Assembly (NCBI RefSeq): GCF_007565055.1
Contig: NC_044556.1
Location: 138,354,708-138,418,707 of the forward strand
Direction of reading: 5' to 3'
Source of the DNA: Rhinopithecus roxellana
Lineage: Eukaryota; Chordata; Mammalia; Primates; Cercopithecidae
DNA: 64,000 nt
Below, piece by piece: positions 14,026 through 26,150 of this stretch. Position 1 is the stretch's first letter. Each line of letters starts with the position of its first letter. The position numbers were made by a program, and so were the translations under genes. The notes beneath the pieces were generated by a model, which did no database searches, had not been told where the DNA came from, and saw only the letters and a program-made list of their open reading frames with translations.

Positions 14026-14280
14026 CAATGAGATCACTTGGACTGGGGAAGGGGAACATCACGCACTGGGGCCTATCATGGGGAGGGGGGAGGTGGGAGG
14101 AGGGAGGGATTGCATTGGGGAGTTATACATGATATAAATGATGAATTGATGGGTGCTGACGAGTTGATGGGTGCAGCACACCAACATGGCATAAGTATAC
14201 ATATGTAACAAACCTGCACGTTATGCACATGTACCCTAGAACTTAAAGTATAATAATAAAAAAAAAAATGGAAAAAAAAA
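14026..14280 (+). mobile_element. L1PA-type L1 3' end, 5' truncated
   Basis: Contains only the L1 3' UTR: it opens at CAATGAGATCACTTGGACT, includes the G-rich polypurine tract (14,078-14,111), then CATATGTAACAAACCTGCAC, TGCACATGTACCCTAGAAC and AAAGTATAATAATAAAA with the A tail. Closely matches the 3' end of the copy at 34,457-34,953. No clear target-site duplication seen. Confidence 0.95.
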
Positions 14281-14904
14281 ATTCTCGATCTTATTGGCTT
14301 AAAGAAACAGAGACAGAGTTTGGAGCCACCACATCTGGAGAGTGAAGAAGTTCCACATTAAGAGAAAATGGGGAGAAACAAGTGCCAAATTATGTGAGTA
14401 AATACTATTTAAATTTCTGACTATATCCAAACTATGCATATTCAGGCCAGACTTCAAGAAGTCTAGCTAAATCTAGAAAACCTAAGGAAAATATTGTGTA
14501 TCCACAGGGAAACATAAATTGAATTTTGAGTCAGGATAATTTATTGTATGTTAAAACTAAACACAAAATGCTCTTCAGAGGAACATAACAGAATCTAGAG
14601 TTTTTCCAGTGTATCATTGGGATACCATACATATGTTAAGACACAGAAAGAGAAAGAAAGATGTTACACAAACTCAAGAAAACACAATCAATAGAGCATA
14701 CCTGAGATGACACAGTTGTTGGAGTTGCTAGAGATTTTAAAGTAGCTGCTATAACTTCTCAAGAACAAAAAATTAAATATGCATTATGAACAAATAGGAA
14801 TTCTCAGTATATAAACTATTTTGTCTATCTGAAAATATCTTTTATTCACTTTCATTTGTAATATTGGTTTCATTAGATGGATAATTCCATGTTAACAGGT
14901 ATAG
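14281..14904. other. No gene or repeat recognised
   Basis: Unassigned AT-rich stretch with a short purine-rich AGAAAGAGAAAGAAAG patch near 14,645. Confidence 0.4.
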
Positions 14905-15338
14905 TTTCTTGAACAGTGTCTCCAATAAAAGCATTATGTCTTTAACTGTGGAACCAGTGAATGTTACCTTTCATGGTAAACATTTGCAGGTGTGATTAAG
15001 AATCTTGAGACAGGGAGATAATCCTGGGCTATTTGAGCGTGTGTCCCACATGCCATCACAACTGTCCTGAGGAGCAAAAACAGATCAGACACACAAAATA
15101 GCATAATGTGAGGATGTAGGCAGATATTAGGATGATGCATTCATAAGATAAGAAATGCCAGCAGTCATCAGAAGCTAGAAAAGGCAAGAAATGGATTCTC
15201 TTCCAGACTCTGAAAGGAGGGTTTTTTAGCTAACAGTTTAATTGCAAAAAGTCTCAGAATTGTGAGAGAATAAATTTACGTCATTAAGCTACCGAGTCTT
15301 CAGTAGTTTATTATAGTAGCCCTAATAACCTAACATAG
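14905..15338 (+). mobile_element. MLT1-like LTR
   Basis: Plus-strand decayed LTR. Landmarks typical of MLT1-type LTRs: a TTTGCAGGTGTGATTAAG stretch, CAGAAGCTAG, ATTGTGAGAGAATAAATTT, and the 3' end ATTAAGCTACCGAGTC...AGTAGCCCTAATAACCTAAC. Confidence 0.65.
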
Positions 15339-15529
15339 ATTTTGGTAAGGAATGTGGGATGCTGTTAAAAACAAATAGTACCTAAAAATTTGGAAGTGGC
15401 TTTGAAATTGGATGATAAATAAAGGCCAGTAGAATTATGAAGCATACACATAGTAAAATAAGTCTGGATTGCCTTAAACAGAGCATGGATAGAAATAGGA
15501 AATTAAAGGTATTTCCGGTAAGGGTCAAC

Positions 15530-15781
15530 AGAAGTGCAGAGTATGGTAGAGAATATTAGTGCCCTTAGAAATGAGACCTGAAGGAACCTGTTTGTCCATC
15601 CCACCATGTGAGGACACATAGAAGGTGCCATCTATGAAGAATGGGCCCTGATTAGACATCAGTTTTTCTGGCTTCATAATCTTGGACTGCCTAGATTCTA
15701 GGACTGTGAACAACAAATTTCCATTGTTTATAAATTACTCATGCTAAGATATTTTGTTATACAGCCCAAACAGACTGACAC
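15530..15781 (+). mobile_element. MLT1-like LTR 3' part
   Basis: Plus-strand fragment: CCATGTGAGGACACATAGAA, TAATCTTGGACTGCC, AGGACTGTGAACAACAAATTT and the 3' end ATTTTGTTATACAGCCCAAACAGACTG. It follows another MLT1-like LTR of the same orientation by about 190 bp; the two could be parts of one element pair. Confidence 0.65.
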
Positions 15782-15804
15782 CTTCCTACTCCTGTGTTCC
15801 TTAT

Positions 15805-15840
15805 TGTGTGTATGTGTGTGTGTGAGTGTGTGTGTGTGTA
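15805..15840. repeat. (TG)n microsatellite
   Basis: TG dinucleotides interrupted by TATG and GAG. Confidence 0.9.
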
Positions 15841-16084
15841 TTCACCTATCAACACATGGTAGAAAATGATTAAATCATATGTACATTTTTTTCTGTACTA
15901 AATATACCCAAAGTAGCAACTAGGTGTGGTAATGATACACTGGAACTGAAGCTAAATTAAGTTTTATGCTAAATGATTATTGATAAGAAACATCACATAT
16001 TAAAAGTAAAATTTTGCTATTTGGGTGGTGTTTTGAGAACAGTATCAGTAAAAACATCAACGCTCTGTGTACAAAGTTTTTAGA

Positions 16085-16374
16085 GGCTGAGCACAGTGGC
16101 TCACTCCTGTAATCTCAGCACTTTGGGTGGTCGAAGCAGGTAGATCCCCTGACGCCAGGACTTTGAGACCAGCCTGGCCAACATGGCTAAACCCCATGTC
16201 TAGTAAAAATACAAAAATTAGCTGGGTGTTGTGGCACACACCTCTAATCCCAGCTCCTATGGAGGCTGAGGCAGAAAAATCACTTAAACCTGGAAGGAGG
16301 AGATTGCAGGGAGCCGAGATAGCACCACTGCACTACAGCCTGGGTGACATAACAAGACCCTGTCAAAAAAAAAA
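16085..16374 (+). mobile_element. AluS/J-type SINE
   Basis: Dimeric Alu, GGCTGAGCACAGTGGCTCA through CAGCCTGGGTGACAT and a pure A tail. Flanked by a direct repeat AAAGTTTTTAGA (16,073-16,084 and 16,375-16,386), a clean target-site duplication. Confidence 0.95.
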
Positions 16375-16386
16375 AAGTTTTTAGAA

Positions 16387-16689
16387 ATTGATAAAGGGAA
16401 AGCTTCAAGGAATTACGGCCCTAATAATGTCCTCTACTAATCATCAAGGCACAAATAAGATTGATTGGTGAAGTTAGTATATATAAATCAGTTGGTATAA
16501 CCAACATAGCCTGTGGAATTCATAAATGTAAAGGCAATGGGAGCTATACTAAAATGACACAGTATTTACAGTTTCTATATGGGCTCACGTTGCATTTTCT
16601 AGGGAAATGATGGGCTCATCAAAGCAACAATAAGAGTATTCCTGCATCAGTCACTAATGAGCCCCGTCTATATATCCTATATTCATGCT
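16387..16689. other. No gene or repeat recognised
   Basis: Nothing assigned. Confidence 0.4.
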
Positions 16690-16835
16690 CTCTTTAGTCC
16701 ATTATCCACAATGCAGTCCAAGTGATTTTTCAGAAATAACAACCTCTTCGTGGCTTTTTCTGTAGTATCCATACTGCTCAGCTCATATTGGGTATGAAAT
16801 TTCCTAACATGCTCCTTTGAGTCTCATATTTGCAC
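16690..16835 (+). mobile_element. L2 LINE fragment
   Basis: Resembles the L2 3' region: CCATTATCCACAATGCAGTC, CAAGTGATTTTTCAGAAATA, and the context where L2 has a GCTTCCCAT-type core. Degraded; the right limit is approximate. Confidence 0.55.
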
Positions 16836-17949
16836 AACTATATTCTATTATATACAAAGCTGATATCTTACTCTGAACTATCTCTGTTCCTAGTTCAATA
16901 AATTCTGCATTTTATTTGTCCATCTAATGGTTTTTCCGATCAACTAAGAATTGACAAATTAGGCTCAATTAAAGTTTTATATTTGGCTTACCTTGCCCTA
17001 CTCTATTTGATTCTAAGGAAGTCTTACCATCAGAACACTCATGCTTATGAGATTATTATTTCAGTGTAAGAAAAACATAGCCCTTCTCAGAGTTGGATCT
17101 GTTGTTCTGTGTTGTTTAATTAGCTCACATCATTTTGTGTATATGTCGGGTGGATGGGATGTGGCTTCCTCAAAGTCTGAACCTGTCCTCTCAGTGCAGG
17201 TGATGCTTGTTTCTGGTTCAGATAGGAAAAGACTTGCTGTTGGTGCTAGTAGGTGTCCCAAAACACTTGTTTATTGGCAATTCCATTCTCCTGGATACTT
17301 AGCCAATCTTCAACCTTGCTTCCAATACAATCCTTGAAATTTGCTCTTTGAACAACCACTTGGTTCATTGGGGTGGGCACAGCTTACATTCCCACTAATA
17401 TTATATGCTGCACTCTAAGATTAAAGATTTATGGGTCTCCTTTTTTGCTATGTTCAGGTCCATAAAACCTAGAGCCTTCCTTTTTGATAGGGCCTGAGAG
17501 GCAAGGGAGTTCCCATTATCTTCAGTTTGCTTCTACTTTCCTCACTCTTGCTGCCCTTCCCCTTACAGCTTGAACACCTTTTAAAGTAAAACCCGTGAGA
17601 CAATGGAGAGACATTGTCCGGGTTAGCTCATCTTCTTGAAAATCTCCAGCATAGGACATCCAGCCCTCCACATTTCACCACAGAAATCTGCAATCTACTT
17701 AGTGTGCTGCATGGTCCTCTAATTCAGTGTTGTAAATACATACCTTTTGTTTCAAATTCTCCATGTCAGTAGTATATATTGGTGAGAAAAACAGAAAACT
17801 ATAATCTGTTTTATATCTTAACATTAGTTTGCCATGAAATTACTATTCATCTTATATATTTTTAGGGAGCAGACTTCCTCAAGATCTGTATAGATATCAT
17901 CCCTCATCACTAAGCTAATATATACAAAACAGTGCAACTTTCCAGCGTC
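16836..17949. other. Unidentified 1.1 kb segment splitting an L2
   Basis: Sits between two L2 pieces that are consecutive parts of the same consensus order. It contains a 98-codon open frame (17,041-17,337) without recognisable features. Might be an old LTR or other insertion that I cannot name. Confidence 0.4.
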
Positions 17950-18172
17950 AGTTTCTTTCATTCCCTGCCTCACTCTCCCACTTTGCTCTTTAGCCATGCC
18001 CACATACTTCCAATTCCCTAAAAGAAGTAAGGAATCCTCAACTTTTTGTCACTTAAATATGTTACTCCTTTTGCCTGGAGTACTCTTGTGTTTCTTTTCT
18101 GCTAGGTCAGTTTACTCTTCTTTAGATTCTGCCTGGAAAATTCGCTCACCTAGAAATACTTCCATAACATTC
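17950..18172 (+). mobile_element. L2 LINE fragment
   Basis: Continues the L2 pattern: GCCATGCCCACATACTTCC, TTTTGCCTGGAGTACTCTTG and CTAGGTCAGTTTACTC correspond to the well-known L2 core (CTTGCTGTTCCCTCTGCCTG region onward). Degraded but in the right order. Confidence 0.6.
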
Positions 18173-18674
18173 CTCCATCTCTCCATCACTGGGTACTGGC
18201 ACCATATTGCATCAGCCTGTTTATACTTGTCTCTCTTGCCTATTAGGGTTCTCATGTAATTCTGGTATTTCCTCTATTTCTTTAGCCACAAAACTAGCAA
18301 TGCCACAGATAGTGTCCATTCATTCAGTAGGGTCACAAAATTAAGAAGTAATGCAATGAGTCTCAAGGGGCATGCCAAGTGATTGAGAATTAAATACTTA
18401 TTGTTATAAACCATTAACATTTTCAAGCAAGTTGTTGCTACAATCTGTCTTAGCCTAACATAGCTGATAGAGCAATAAATATTTTGAATTAATTGAGTCA
18501 CTTAGAAAACAACTTCAGAATGTATCTGTAATTAAATAAAATGGTGTGCAATTACCAAACCTGTTAACATTCTTATATTGTAAAATAATTTGCCACTTCA
18601 TCTCATAAATTAAGTAAGCCAAGCTACATATTTAATATTGATAACATTTTTGAGGGCTGCTGTAGACTCCATAA
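18173..18674. other. No gene or repeat recognised
   Basis: May hold further L2 3' sequence at its left edge; otherwise unassigned. Confidence 0.35.
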
Positions 18675-18714
18675 AGAGAGAGAGAAAGAGAGAGAAAGAA
18701 AGAGAGAGAGAGAG
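18675..18714. repeat. (GA)n/(GAAA)n purine microsatellite
   Basis: AGAGAGAGAGAAAGAGAGAG type purine run. Confidence 0.93.
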
Positions 18715-20865
18715 CTCTAGCTTGTGAACACTTATAATTTCTAGGAATAAAATACTAATTCTAAAAATAATCATGCATTGTTTCAGCCAGGAGGAGCCTT
18801 AGCAAACAGAATAATTAAATATAATACAATATCCTGGAGAGACTCTTGGAACAAAAAAGAACATTAGGTTAAAACTATAAAAATGTAAATAAATAAATCA
18901 GAATAAAGCACAAACTTCTGTGAAAAATAATGCATCAATAGTAGTTGACTATTGATGACAAATGTTCCATACTGATATAAGGTGTTAATAATCAGAGGAA
19001 ATGGAAATGAGATATATGAGAACTCTGTACTATCTTCACAATTTTTCTGTAAGTCTACAACTAATCTAAAAAATTAAAGAATATTTAAACACTTTATGTA
19101 ATATATTTATGAATACCTTAGTGAACTAGTTAAATGTGCATTTATAAAACACTTAACATTTATTTTAATATTTTAAAAATGCATTCTTAAGGAAAGGTCT
19201 TTTTAGGTATCTTCTAAAATACACTCTCATTGAAAAATATTTTAAAATTAAAAGTAACTTGTGAAAATACATTTAGAAATGAATAAGGGAGAATAGTGTT
19301 ATATTTATATTTTGTATAATTAATATATAAATTTTCTACTGGAAAATATATTTTAATAGTTTTTTTAAATAATTGCAGTAGTATAATTTCTAATATTTTT
19401 ACAATGTAAGATAACTAATAATCACTTTCATTTTCTAAAAGTTTACATCAGCATTGATAATTTTTCAGCCCACAATATCTCAAAATGACAATTTGGCCCA
19501 CAGTATTCCCAAAGGACTAATTAAATACGAAGTCAAATAACATTTTCTCTAATATATTCAAGTGTATATATAACTATTTCAGGTAAGTGAATCTTTTTAA
19601 ATAAAGAAGTAAATGTTTAAATGAATTAATTATCCTTTTCTTTACATTTTATGCTTTAAAATGATAATTGATTATTTGAGTCATCTTTTAAGTCTGGAGT
19701 CTGCAGTGCAAATATAGCCTTAAAAGTAAAATATAAAATATGTTACTGTAGGTTGTATTTTTATTCATTAGCTTTTTCTTTTTTCCCCTATAAGTTATAT
19801 ACTTTTAGGTGAATCAAATATTTTTCTCTAAAATGTATTTTAGGTAAGCCCATATTTTCCTTATAAAATAATTTTCACAGTCCAAACACTTTTTTAAAAA
19901 GTCTATATTTTAAAAAATTAGATTCTCTATTTGTTGTTTTTTCTGTGTGGTGGCATTGTCAAAAATAGTTTCAGATATATCAATTAATTAATACAATATA
20001 ATAATAAAATATGAAAGTCCTTAGTAGATTCACATGGTTAGAATTGCTACTTAAAAGTGCTAAGCACATTGAAAACTAAACCATTTCATGGATTATTGGG
20101 CACCTGACGTAAGTGTGGTGAGATTAAAGGAGTGTAGTAATTTTCTTAGTAAAAGTGTTTATACCACTTAGAAGAAAACAGGATATCTATTACACTGTCT
20201 GAATTAAAACACATTTTTAATAATAACATGTTCACCTAAACAAGCACAAAGTAGAGTTTGTGAGCTTTGTTTGGAATAAAGTGAATATTGTCTGCATGTG
20301 AAGTATATAGGTCTAATCCTCACCCTAGTATCACATTAAGTAGCTTACACTCTCAGGGTGTCTCTCTCCATTGTGAAATTAAAGTATTGGTAAATGTAAT
20401 TTAGACATTGTCTTTTAACTCTACAGTGTTCAACTTACCTTTTCTTTTCCATTATCTTTAAATACCAGTTTCATTTTTTAGTATAAATCATATTTGTACC
20501 ACCAAATAAATTTCACTTGTCCCATTGAAACATTTAATCAGTTGTTGAATCTTATTTTCTAGGAGTATTTGCTTCAGTATATGAATAAAATTTCTTTATA
20601 AAAATGAATTTCAAATGTATACCTCCTAAATGCACCTGAAGAGTACCCTCATAATTAATAACTTCATTATTGCAGTCATTCTTTCTGAAGAAACTTAATG
20701 CTATTTTTTGATGGTGTAAGTGTGGATTAGCTGTGAGATTAGGGATGTACACCTTAATTAGACCAACCAGTCTATTAGCTTCTGTGTTTTCATGTACTGC
20801 ACAATGTTGTGTGCCAAACAAATTAGTTATATTTTTGTGCTTCCATAAATGAAAAAGGAGAGATT
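18715..20865. other. No gene or repeat recognised (2.1 kb)
   Basis: Very AT-rich. An 89-codon minus-strand open frame (20,552-20,821) shows no motif. No retrocopy marks seen. Confidence 0.45.
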
Positions 20866-22759
20866 ATAACTGATACCAAAAAAAAATACAAAAGATCATC
20901 AGAGACTATTATGAACCACTAAACTGTCACAAACTAGAAAAACCTAGAGGAAATGGATAAATTCTTGGAAACGTACAAACTCCCAAGATTGAACCAGAAA
21001 GAAATAGCAATTTTGAACAGACCAATAATGAGTAGTGAGATTGAACGTGTAATTTTAAATCTCCCAACGACGACAAAAAAGCACAAGCCCAGATGGATTC
21101 ACAGCCAAATGCTATTAGAAATACAAAGAAAAACTAGTGCCAATCCTGAAACTATTCCAAAACATTGAGGAGAAATGAATCCTCCCTAACTCATTCTACA
21201 AAGCCAGCATCATCCTGATACCAAAAGCAAACAAGGGCACAACAATAAAAAAATAAAAAATAAAAAATAAAAAAAAACCTATAGACCAACAACCCTGACA
21301 AACATAGATGCAAAAATCCTCAACAAAATACTAGCAAACCAAGTCTAAATGTACATAAGAAGGTAATACACCATGATTACATAGGTTGTATTACAGGGAT
21401 GTAATGATGGTTCAACATAGGCATAGCAATAAATGTGATTCCCCACATAGACAGAATTTAACAAAACATATAACTATCTGAATAGATGGAGAAAAATAAT
21501 TTTAGAAAACTCAGCACTCCTTCATAATAAAAATAATAGAAAAACCTTCAACAAACTAGATATAAGAACTGAGATAAGAAAAAAACTTATCTCAAAATAA
21601 TAAAGGCCATGTATGACAGACCTACAGCCAACATCATACTGAACAGTGAAAAGTTGAAAACAATCCCCCTAAGACCTTCAATAATAGAAGGATGCCTGCT
21701 TTCACCACTCCTATTCAACATAGTACTGAATGTCCTCTAATAATAATCTAGCTGAGAACCAAATCAAGAAGACAATCCCATTTACAACAGCATAATAAAA
21801 TAAAATACCCAGGAATAAATTTCACCAAGGAGGTGAATGAAATTCTCTATACAGGAAACTACAAAACACTGATGAAATAAATTGAAGATGACATAAACAA
21901 AAATTCAATTCCCATGCCCACGTATTGAACAAATTCATATTGTTAAAATTACCATACTGCCCAAAGCAATGTACAGATTCAATGCAGTTTCTATAAAAAT
22001 GCCAAAGCTTTCAAAGAAATAGAAAAAAAAAAAAATTCCTAAATTTATATGGAGCCAAAGCAGAGCCTAAATAGCCAAAACAATCCTATGCAAAAGGAAC
22101 AAAGCCAGAGGCATCGCATTACCTGAAGTCAAATTATACTCAAGGATAGAATAATGACAACAAAATAGTACTGGTATAAAAATGGACACATAAATCAATG
22201 GAACATGACAGAGGACCCAGAAATAAAGCCATTTTTTCTACAACCAACTGATCTTCAACAAAGTCAACAAAAACATACACTGGGGAAAGGACACCCTTTT
22301 CAATAAATAGTGCTGGGAAAATTGGGATGCCATATGTAGAAGAATGGTACTGGACCCCTATCTCTCACCAAACACAAAAATCAACCCAAGATGTATCAAG
22401 GACTTAAATGTAAGTCCTGAAACTATGAAACTACCAGAAGAAAGTCTAGGGAAAGCTTTCTGCACATTGGTCTAGGCCATGAATTCATGACTGAGATCTC
22501 AAAAACACAAACTAGTAAAACAAAAATAGACAAATGTTAACTTAATTATATTTGTCTAAAAATATAACTAAGCAATCTCACAATGATTTGATTCAGCAAT
22601 CTCACAATGAATTTATACCCAAAGGAAAACTAAAAAGCTTCTGCAGAACAAAATAAGTGATCAACAGAGTGAACAGACAACTGGTATAATGGTAGAAAAT
22701 ATTTGCAAACTATTAATGAGACAGGGGATTGATATTCAGGTTTTACAAAGAACTCAAAC

Positions 22760-23496
22760 TGTTACTGGGAAGTGCAAGAATCCTGGGTTCTTGTCTCCTT
22801 AGAAGAAAGATTTCAGCCAAGAGACACACAGCAAGGGTTAAGTAGCAGAGCTTATCGAAGGAAGATAAAGTATATTCCAAGAGAGGAGCGAGTTGACCTG
22901 GCTGGAATACAGCTCTAGGCTGGTCCAGCTGGAAAAATAGCAGTAGCAGCGTTTATTTAAAGAGACAGTACTCTCTGAAAGATGAAACAGAGCTGGCTGC
23001 TTGAGAGGATGCACAAGCAGCAGCTAGTACTGGGGGACTCTCTTTATGACAATTTTACATAATTATTCATGAAGGGTGTGAGGGTTTGTCACTCGCAGTT
23101 ATGTAGTAGGCAGTCCCGTTGAGTGCACATGCTCTGTGGTTATACATGCTGGTACACACATCACGTGTCTCATTACCATTTAAAGTCTCCACCCAGGAGT
23201 GTGTTCTTTTTACACACTCCTGTAATGAGCAAAAGGCTGCTTTAGGATGAGTTACTGCAGGAGTGAGGATGTTCATTATCAGAAGTTCCTACCATGGTTA
23301 TCTTTGGCTAAGGCCTCATAAATCCACTTTAGGGCTAGAGGAGCCCAAATACAAGGACAGAATAGCCAGTGTAGCCGTTGTCTTATTTGCTGACTGTCAG
23401 TGGGCAGTGCTAACTATTAGAGGGCAGTATCTCCATAATTTATTTTCCCACGGGCTCCCTTGCCTGCTAAGTTCTGGCTATTTGCTTACTCTAACA
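22760..23496 (-). mobile_element. Solo LTR, class I ERV-type, inside L1
   Basis: 737-bp insertion in the L1. Terminal bases read TGTTAC...CTAACA on plus, so on the minus strand it starts TGTTAG and ends GTAACA, a perfect 5-bp inverted terminus. The flanks are AAAC (22,756-22,759) and AAAC (23,497-23,500), a 4-bp target duplication as made by gammaretrovirus-like elements. Minus orientation is inferred from an AATAAA signal (22,952-22,957 in reverse) followed by a U5-like region rich in CTTTCTTC and ending CCCAGTAACA. No internal proviral sequence remains, so it is a recombination-derived solo LTR. Family not named. Confidence 0.8.
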
Positions 23497-24004
23497 AAAC
23501 AACTCAACAGAAAACCCTCAGATGATCCCATTAAAATGTACATAAAGGACATGAACATTTTTGTATGTCTATTTTTGAAAAGAAGTTGTACAAATGTCCT
23601 ACAAGCATATGAATAAATACTCAAGATCACTAATCATCATAGAAATGCAAATTAAAAGCATAATGATACGTCATCTTACACTTGTCAGAATGACTTATTA
23701 AAAAGACAAAAATAGCAAATGTTGGCAAGGATAAGGAGAAAAGGGGCCACTTACACACTGTTGGTGGGAATTTAAATTAGTACAATCTCTATGGTAAACA
23801 ATACGGTGATTCTTCAGAAAACCGAAGATAGAACTACCCTTTGATTCAGCAATCTCACAATGAATTTATACCCAAAGGAAAAGAAAGCATTATATTAAAA
23901 AGATACCTGCACTTTTATATTTATCACAGCAATATTTACATTCGCAAAGATATGAAATCCACCTGTGTCCATCAATGGATGATTGGATAAATAAATTATG
24001 GGGT

Positions 24005-24331
24005 AGCCAGGTATGGTGGCACATACCTATAATCCCAGCAGTTTGGGAGGCCAAGGCACAAGATCACTTGAGCCCAGAAGTTCAAGACCAGCCAGGTAAC
24101 ATGCAGAGACCCTGTCTGTACAAAAAAAATAAATAACAACAACAACAACAAAAATATCTGGCCATGGTGGTACATGCCTGTGGTCCCAACTACTTTAGAG
24201 ACTGAGGTAGGAGGATCACTTGGCCCTGGAGGTCGAGGCTGCAGTAAGCCATGGTCATGCCACTGCACTCCAGCCTGGGCAACAAAGTGAGATCCTGTGT
24301 CAGAAAAAAAGAGAGAGAAGAAAGAAAGAAA
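24005..24331 (+). mobile_element. AluJ-type SINE inside L1
   Basis: Old dimeric Alu: GCCAGGTATGGTGGCACATA, ACTTGAGCCCAGAAGTTC, mid linker with (AAC)n expansion (24,134-24,151), GGAGGTCGAGGCTGCAG and a GA-rich tail. The left-arm features ACTTGAGCCC and GGCTGCAGT fit AluJ. Confidence 0.93.
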
Positions 24332-24774
24332 ATGTGATATGTATACAATGGAATACTATTCAGCCATACATAGAATTAAATCATATCTTTTGCAGAAACA
24401 TGGATGGAGCTCTAGACTATTATCTTAAGTGAAACAACTCAGAAACAGAAGTCCAGTACCACATTTATAAGTGTGAGCTAAGTAATGTGTACAGATGGAC
24501 AAAGAGTATGGAATAATAGTGATTGGAGAATCAGAAGGGTGGGGGGTGGAGGAGGTGAGGGTTGAGAAAATACTTGATGGGTACAATGTGCACTATTCTG
24601 GTGATGGTTATGCTAAACCCCCAGACTTCACCATTATGCAATATATTCATGTAACAAAACTGCATTTGTACCCATTAAATGTACACAAATTTAAAAAAAA
24701 CATTATGTTACAGTTTCAATTTCCTAATCTTTATAAGTAATTCTTTTTTTCAGAGGGATCTTAGCTTTTTCCAT

Positions 24775-25065
24775 TTTTTTCTAAGTCTTTGCTCAAAAAT
24801 CACCTTTTGAATGTTGTCAATGTTTTCATCCCATGTGAAATTGTGTCCACTAATTCCTTTCTGTTATTTTCCTTTTATAACACTTATCATAATGTAATGT
24901 AGTTTATACTTTACTTATTTAATTATTGTCATTTCCTTGCTATTAGAAAGTAAATTCCAAGGGGCAGGTATTTTTTCCTTTTCAGCACACTTACTACAAG
25001 TTAAAGAATATCTAATACACAGTGTGCACATTGCAATATTTCTTGAATAAATTAATGAATTACTC
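24775..25065 (+). mobile_element. L2 LINE 3' end
   Basis: Matches the L2 tail in order: CTCAAAAATCACCTTTTGAA, TTTATAACACTTATCATAA, AGAAAGTAAATTCCAAGGGG, CAGGTATTTTTTCC, and the end CTTGAATAAATTAATGAAT. Confidence 0.7.
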
Positions 25066-25077
25066 CACTGATAATTG

Positions 25078-25345
25078 TCCTGTTAAGGTCACCAGTGACC
25101 TCTAGTATGCCAAACTGAAGGACAATGATTTAGCCTTTTAGCAACTCTCAATGTACTTGGATACTCTCTTATTTTGAAACATTCATTTTTATTAGTTTTT
25201 TCAACATACCACAATTTTATATCTTTTCCCAACCATTTTGAAAACTTTCTCTCATTTGTAGGCTCTATGGCTTTATTCAATTACAATATTTCAGAGTTCT
25301 TCTCCTTTTTTCACTGTACACATCTTCCTTGGTTGATCATTTTAG
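25078..25345 (+). mobile_element. Probable L2/CR1-type LINE coding fragment
   Basis: CTGTTAAGGTCACCAGTGAC and the later GTTGATCATTTT resemble the L2-family reverse-transcriptase region. Degraded; modest confidence. Confidence 0.45.
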
Positions 25346-25585
25346 GTAAGTTCACTTCAAATATATTTAAATACAAAGCATGTCAAGTTTTTGGAGATGA
25401 TGAAATAGTATTTCTTCTATTTCTTCTGTATTATGTTAGCATGATGAATTACATATTTTTATTGATGCATGATAGATGGAGATAGTTTTGGAGCACAAGT
25501 GATAATTTAATATATTCTATTAATTTGTAAAGGGTATCCCTAAGTACTTGGGATACCCATCACCTTCAATGTTTGTCTTTTCTTT

Positions 25586-25903
25586 TCTTTTTTTTCTTTT
25601 TTTTTTTTTTTTTGAGACGGAGTCTGGCTCTGCCGCCCAGGCTGGAGTGCAGTGGCCGGATCTCGGCTCACTGCAAGCTCCGCCTCCTGGGTTTACGCCG
25701 TTCTCCTGCCTCAGCCTCCCGAGTAGCTGGGACTACAGGCACCCGCCACCTCGCCCGGCTAGTTTTTTTTTTTTTTGTATTTTTTAGTAGAGACGGGGTT
25801 TCACCGTGTTAGCCAGGATGGTCTTGATCTCCTGACCTCGTGATACGCCCGTCTCAGCCTCCCAAAGTGCTGGGATTACAGGCTTGAGCCACCACGCCCG
25901 GCC
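25586..25903 (-). mobile_element. AluYR-type SINE
   Basis: Full-length young Alu on minus with T-rich tail at the left. Old World monkey diagnostics include GCAAGCTCCGCCTCC with GGGTTTACGCC and GGCTTGAGCC. Perfect 18-bp target duplication AATGTTTGTCTTTTCTTT at 25,568-25,585 and 25,904-25,921. Confidence 0.97.
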
Positions 25904-25984
25904 AATGTTTGTCTTTTCTTTATGCTAGAACCACTCAAATGCTTCTCTTCTAGCTAAATTCTAGTATATTCTTCTTCTAATATA

Positions 25985-26150
25985 CTCTAAATATAGAATA
26001 ATGTATTATATATTTTGAAATATACAATATACAGTATATTTATATACTGTATTATAAGATAGAAATATACATAAAGATATACAATTATTTGAAATATGCA
26101 ATACCTTATTGTATATTTTGAAATATACAATAGCTTATTATAAACTATAA
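25985..26150. repeat. AT-rich, quasi-palindromic stretch within L1
   Basis: The motif TATATTTTGAAATATACAATA occurs at 26,009 and again at 26,113, with many ATATAC/GTATAT steps between. Apparently an expansion inside the L1 3' UTR. Confidence 0.7.

Larger units (their letters stand above)
20866..24705 (+). mobile_element. L1 (ORF2 3' two-thirds and 3' UTR), broken by two insertions
   Basis: Plus-strand L1 beginning inside ORF2 (ACAAAAGATCATCAGAGACT, then GAAATGGATAAATTCTTGG) and running through the reverse-transcriptase and C-terminal region to a 3' end near 24,705 (GCATTTGTACCCATTAAATG). Many stops and small indels make it non-coding. A class I LTR (22,760-23,496) and an AluJ (24,005-24,331) interrupt it; the L1 resumes in register after each (for example AACTCAACAGAAAACCCTC after 23,500). 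An about 80-bp non-L1 insertion lies at 22,548-22,628. A (AAAAAT)n patch is at 21,246-21,276. Confidence 0.93.

Noticed and set aside
25548..25812. Two overlapping 79-codon frames
   Set aside because: Translations of the AluYR; the same kind of frame recurs at each Alu copy (10,387, 16,057, 23,996, 47,366, 47,624, 55,669).
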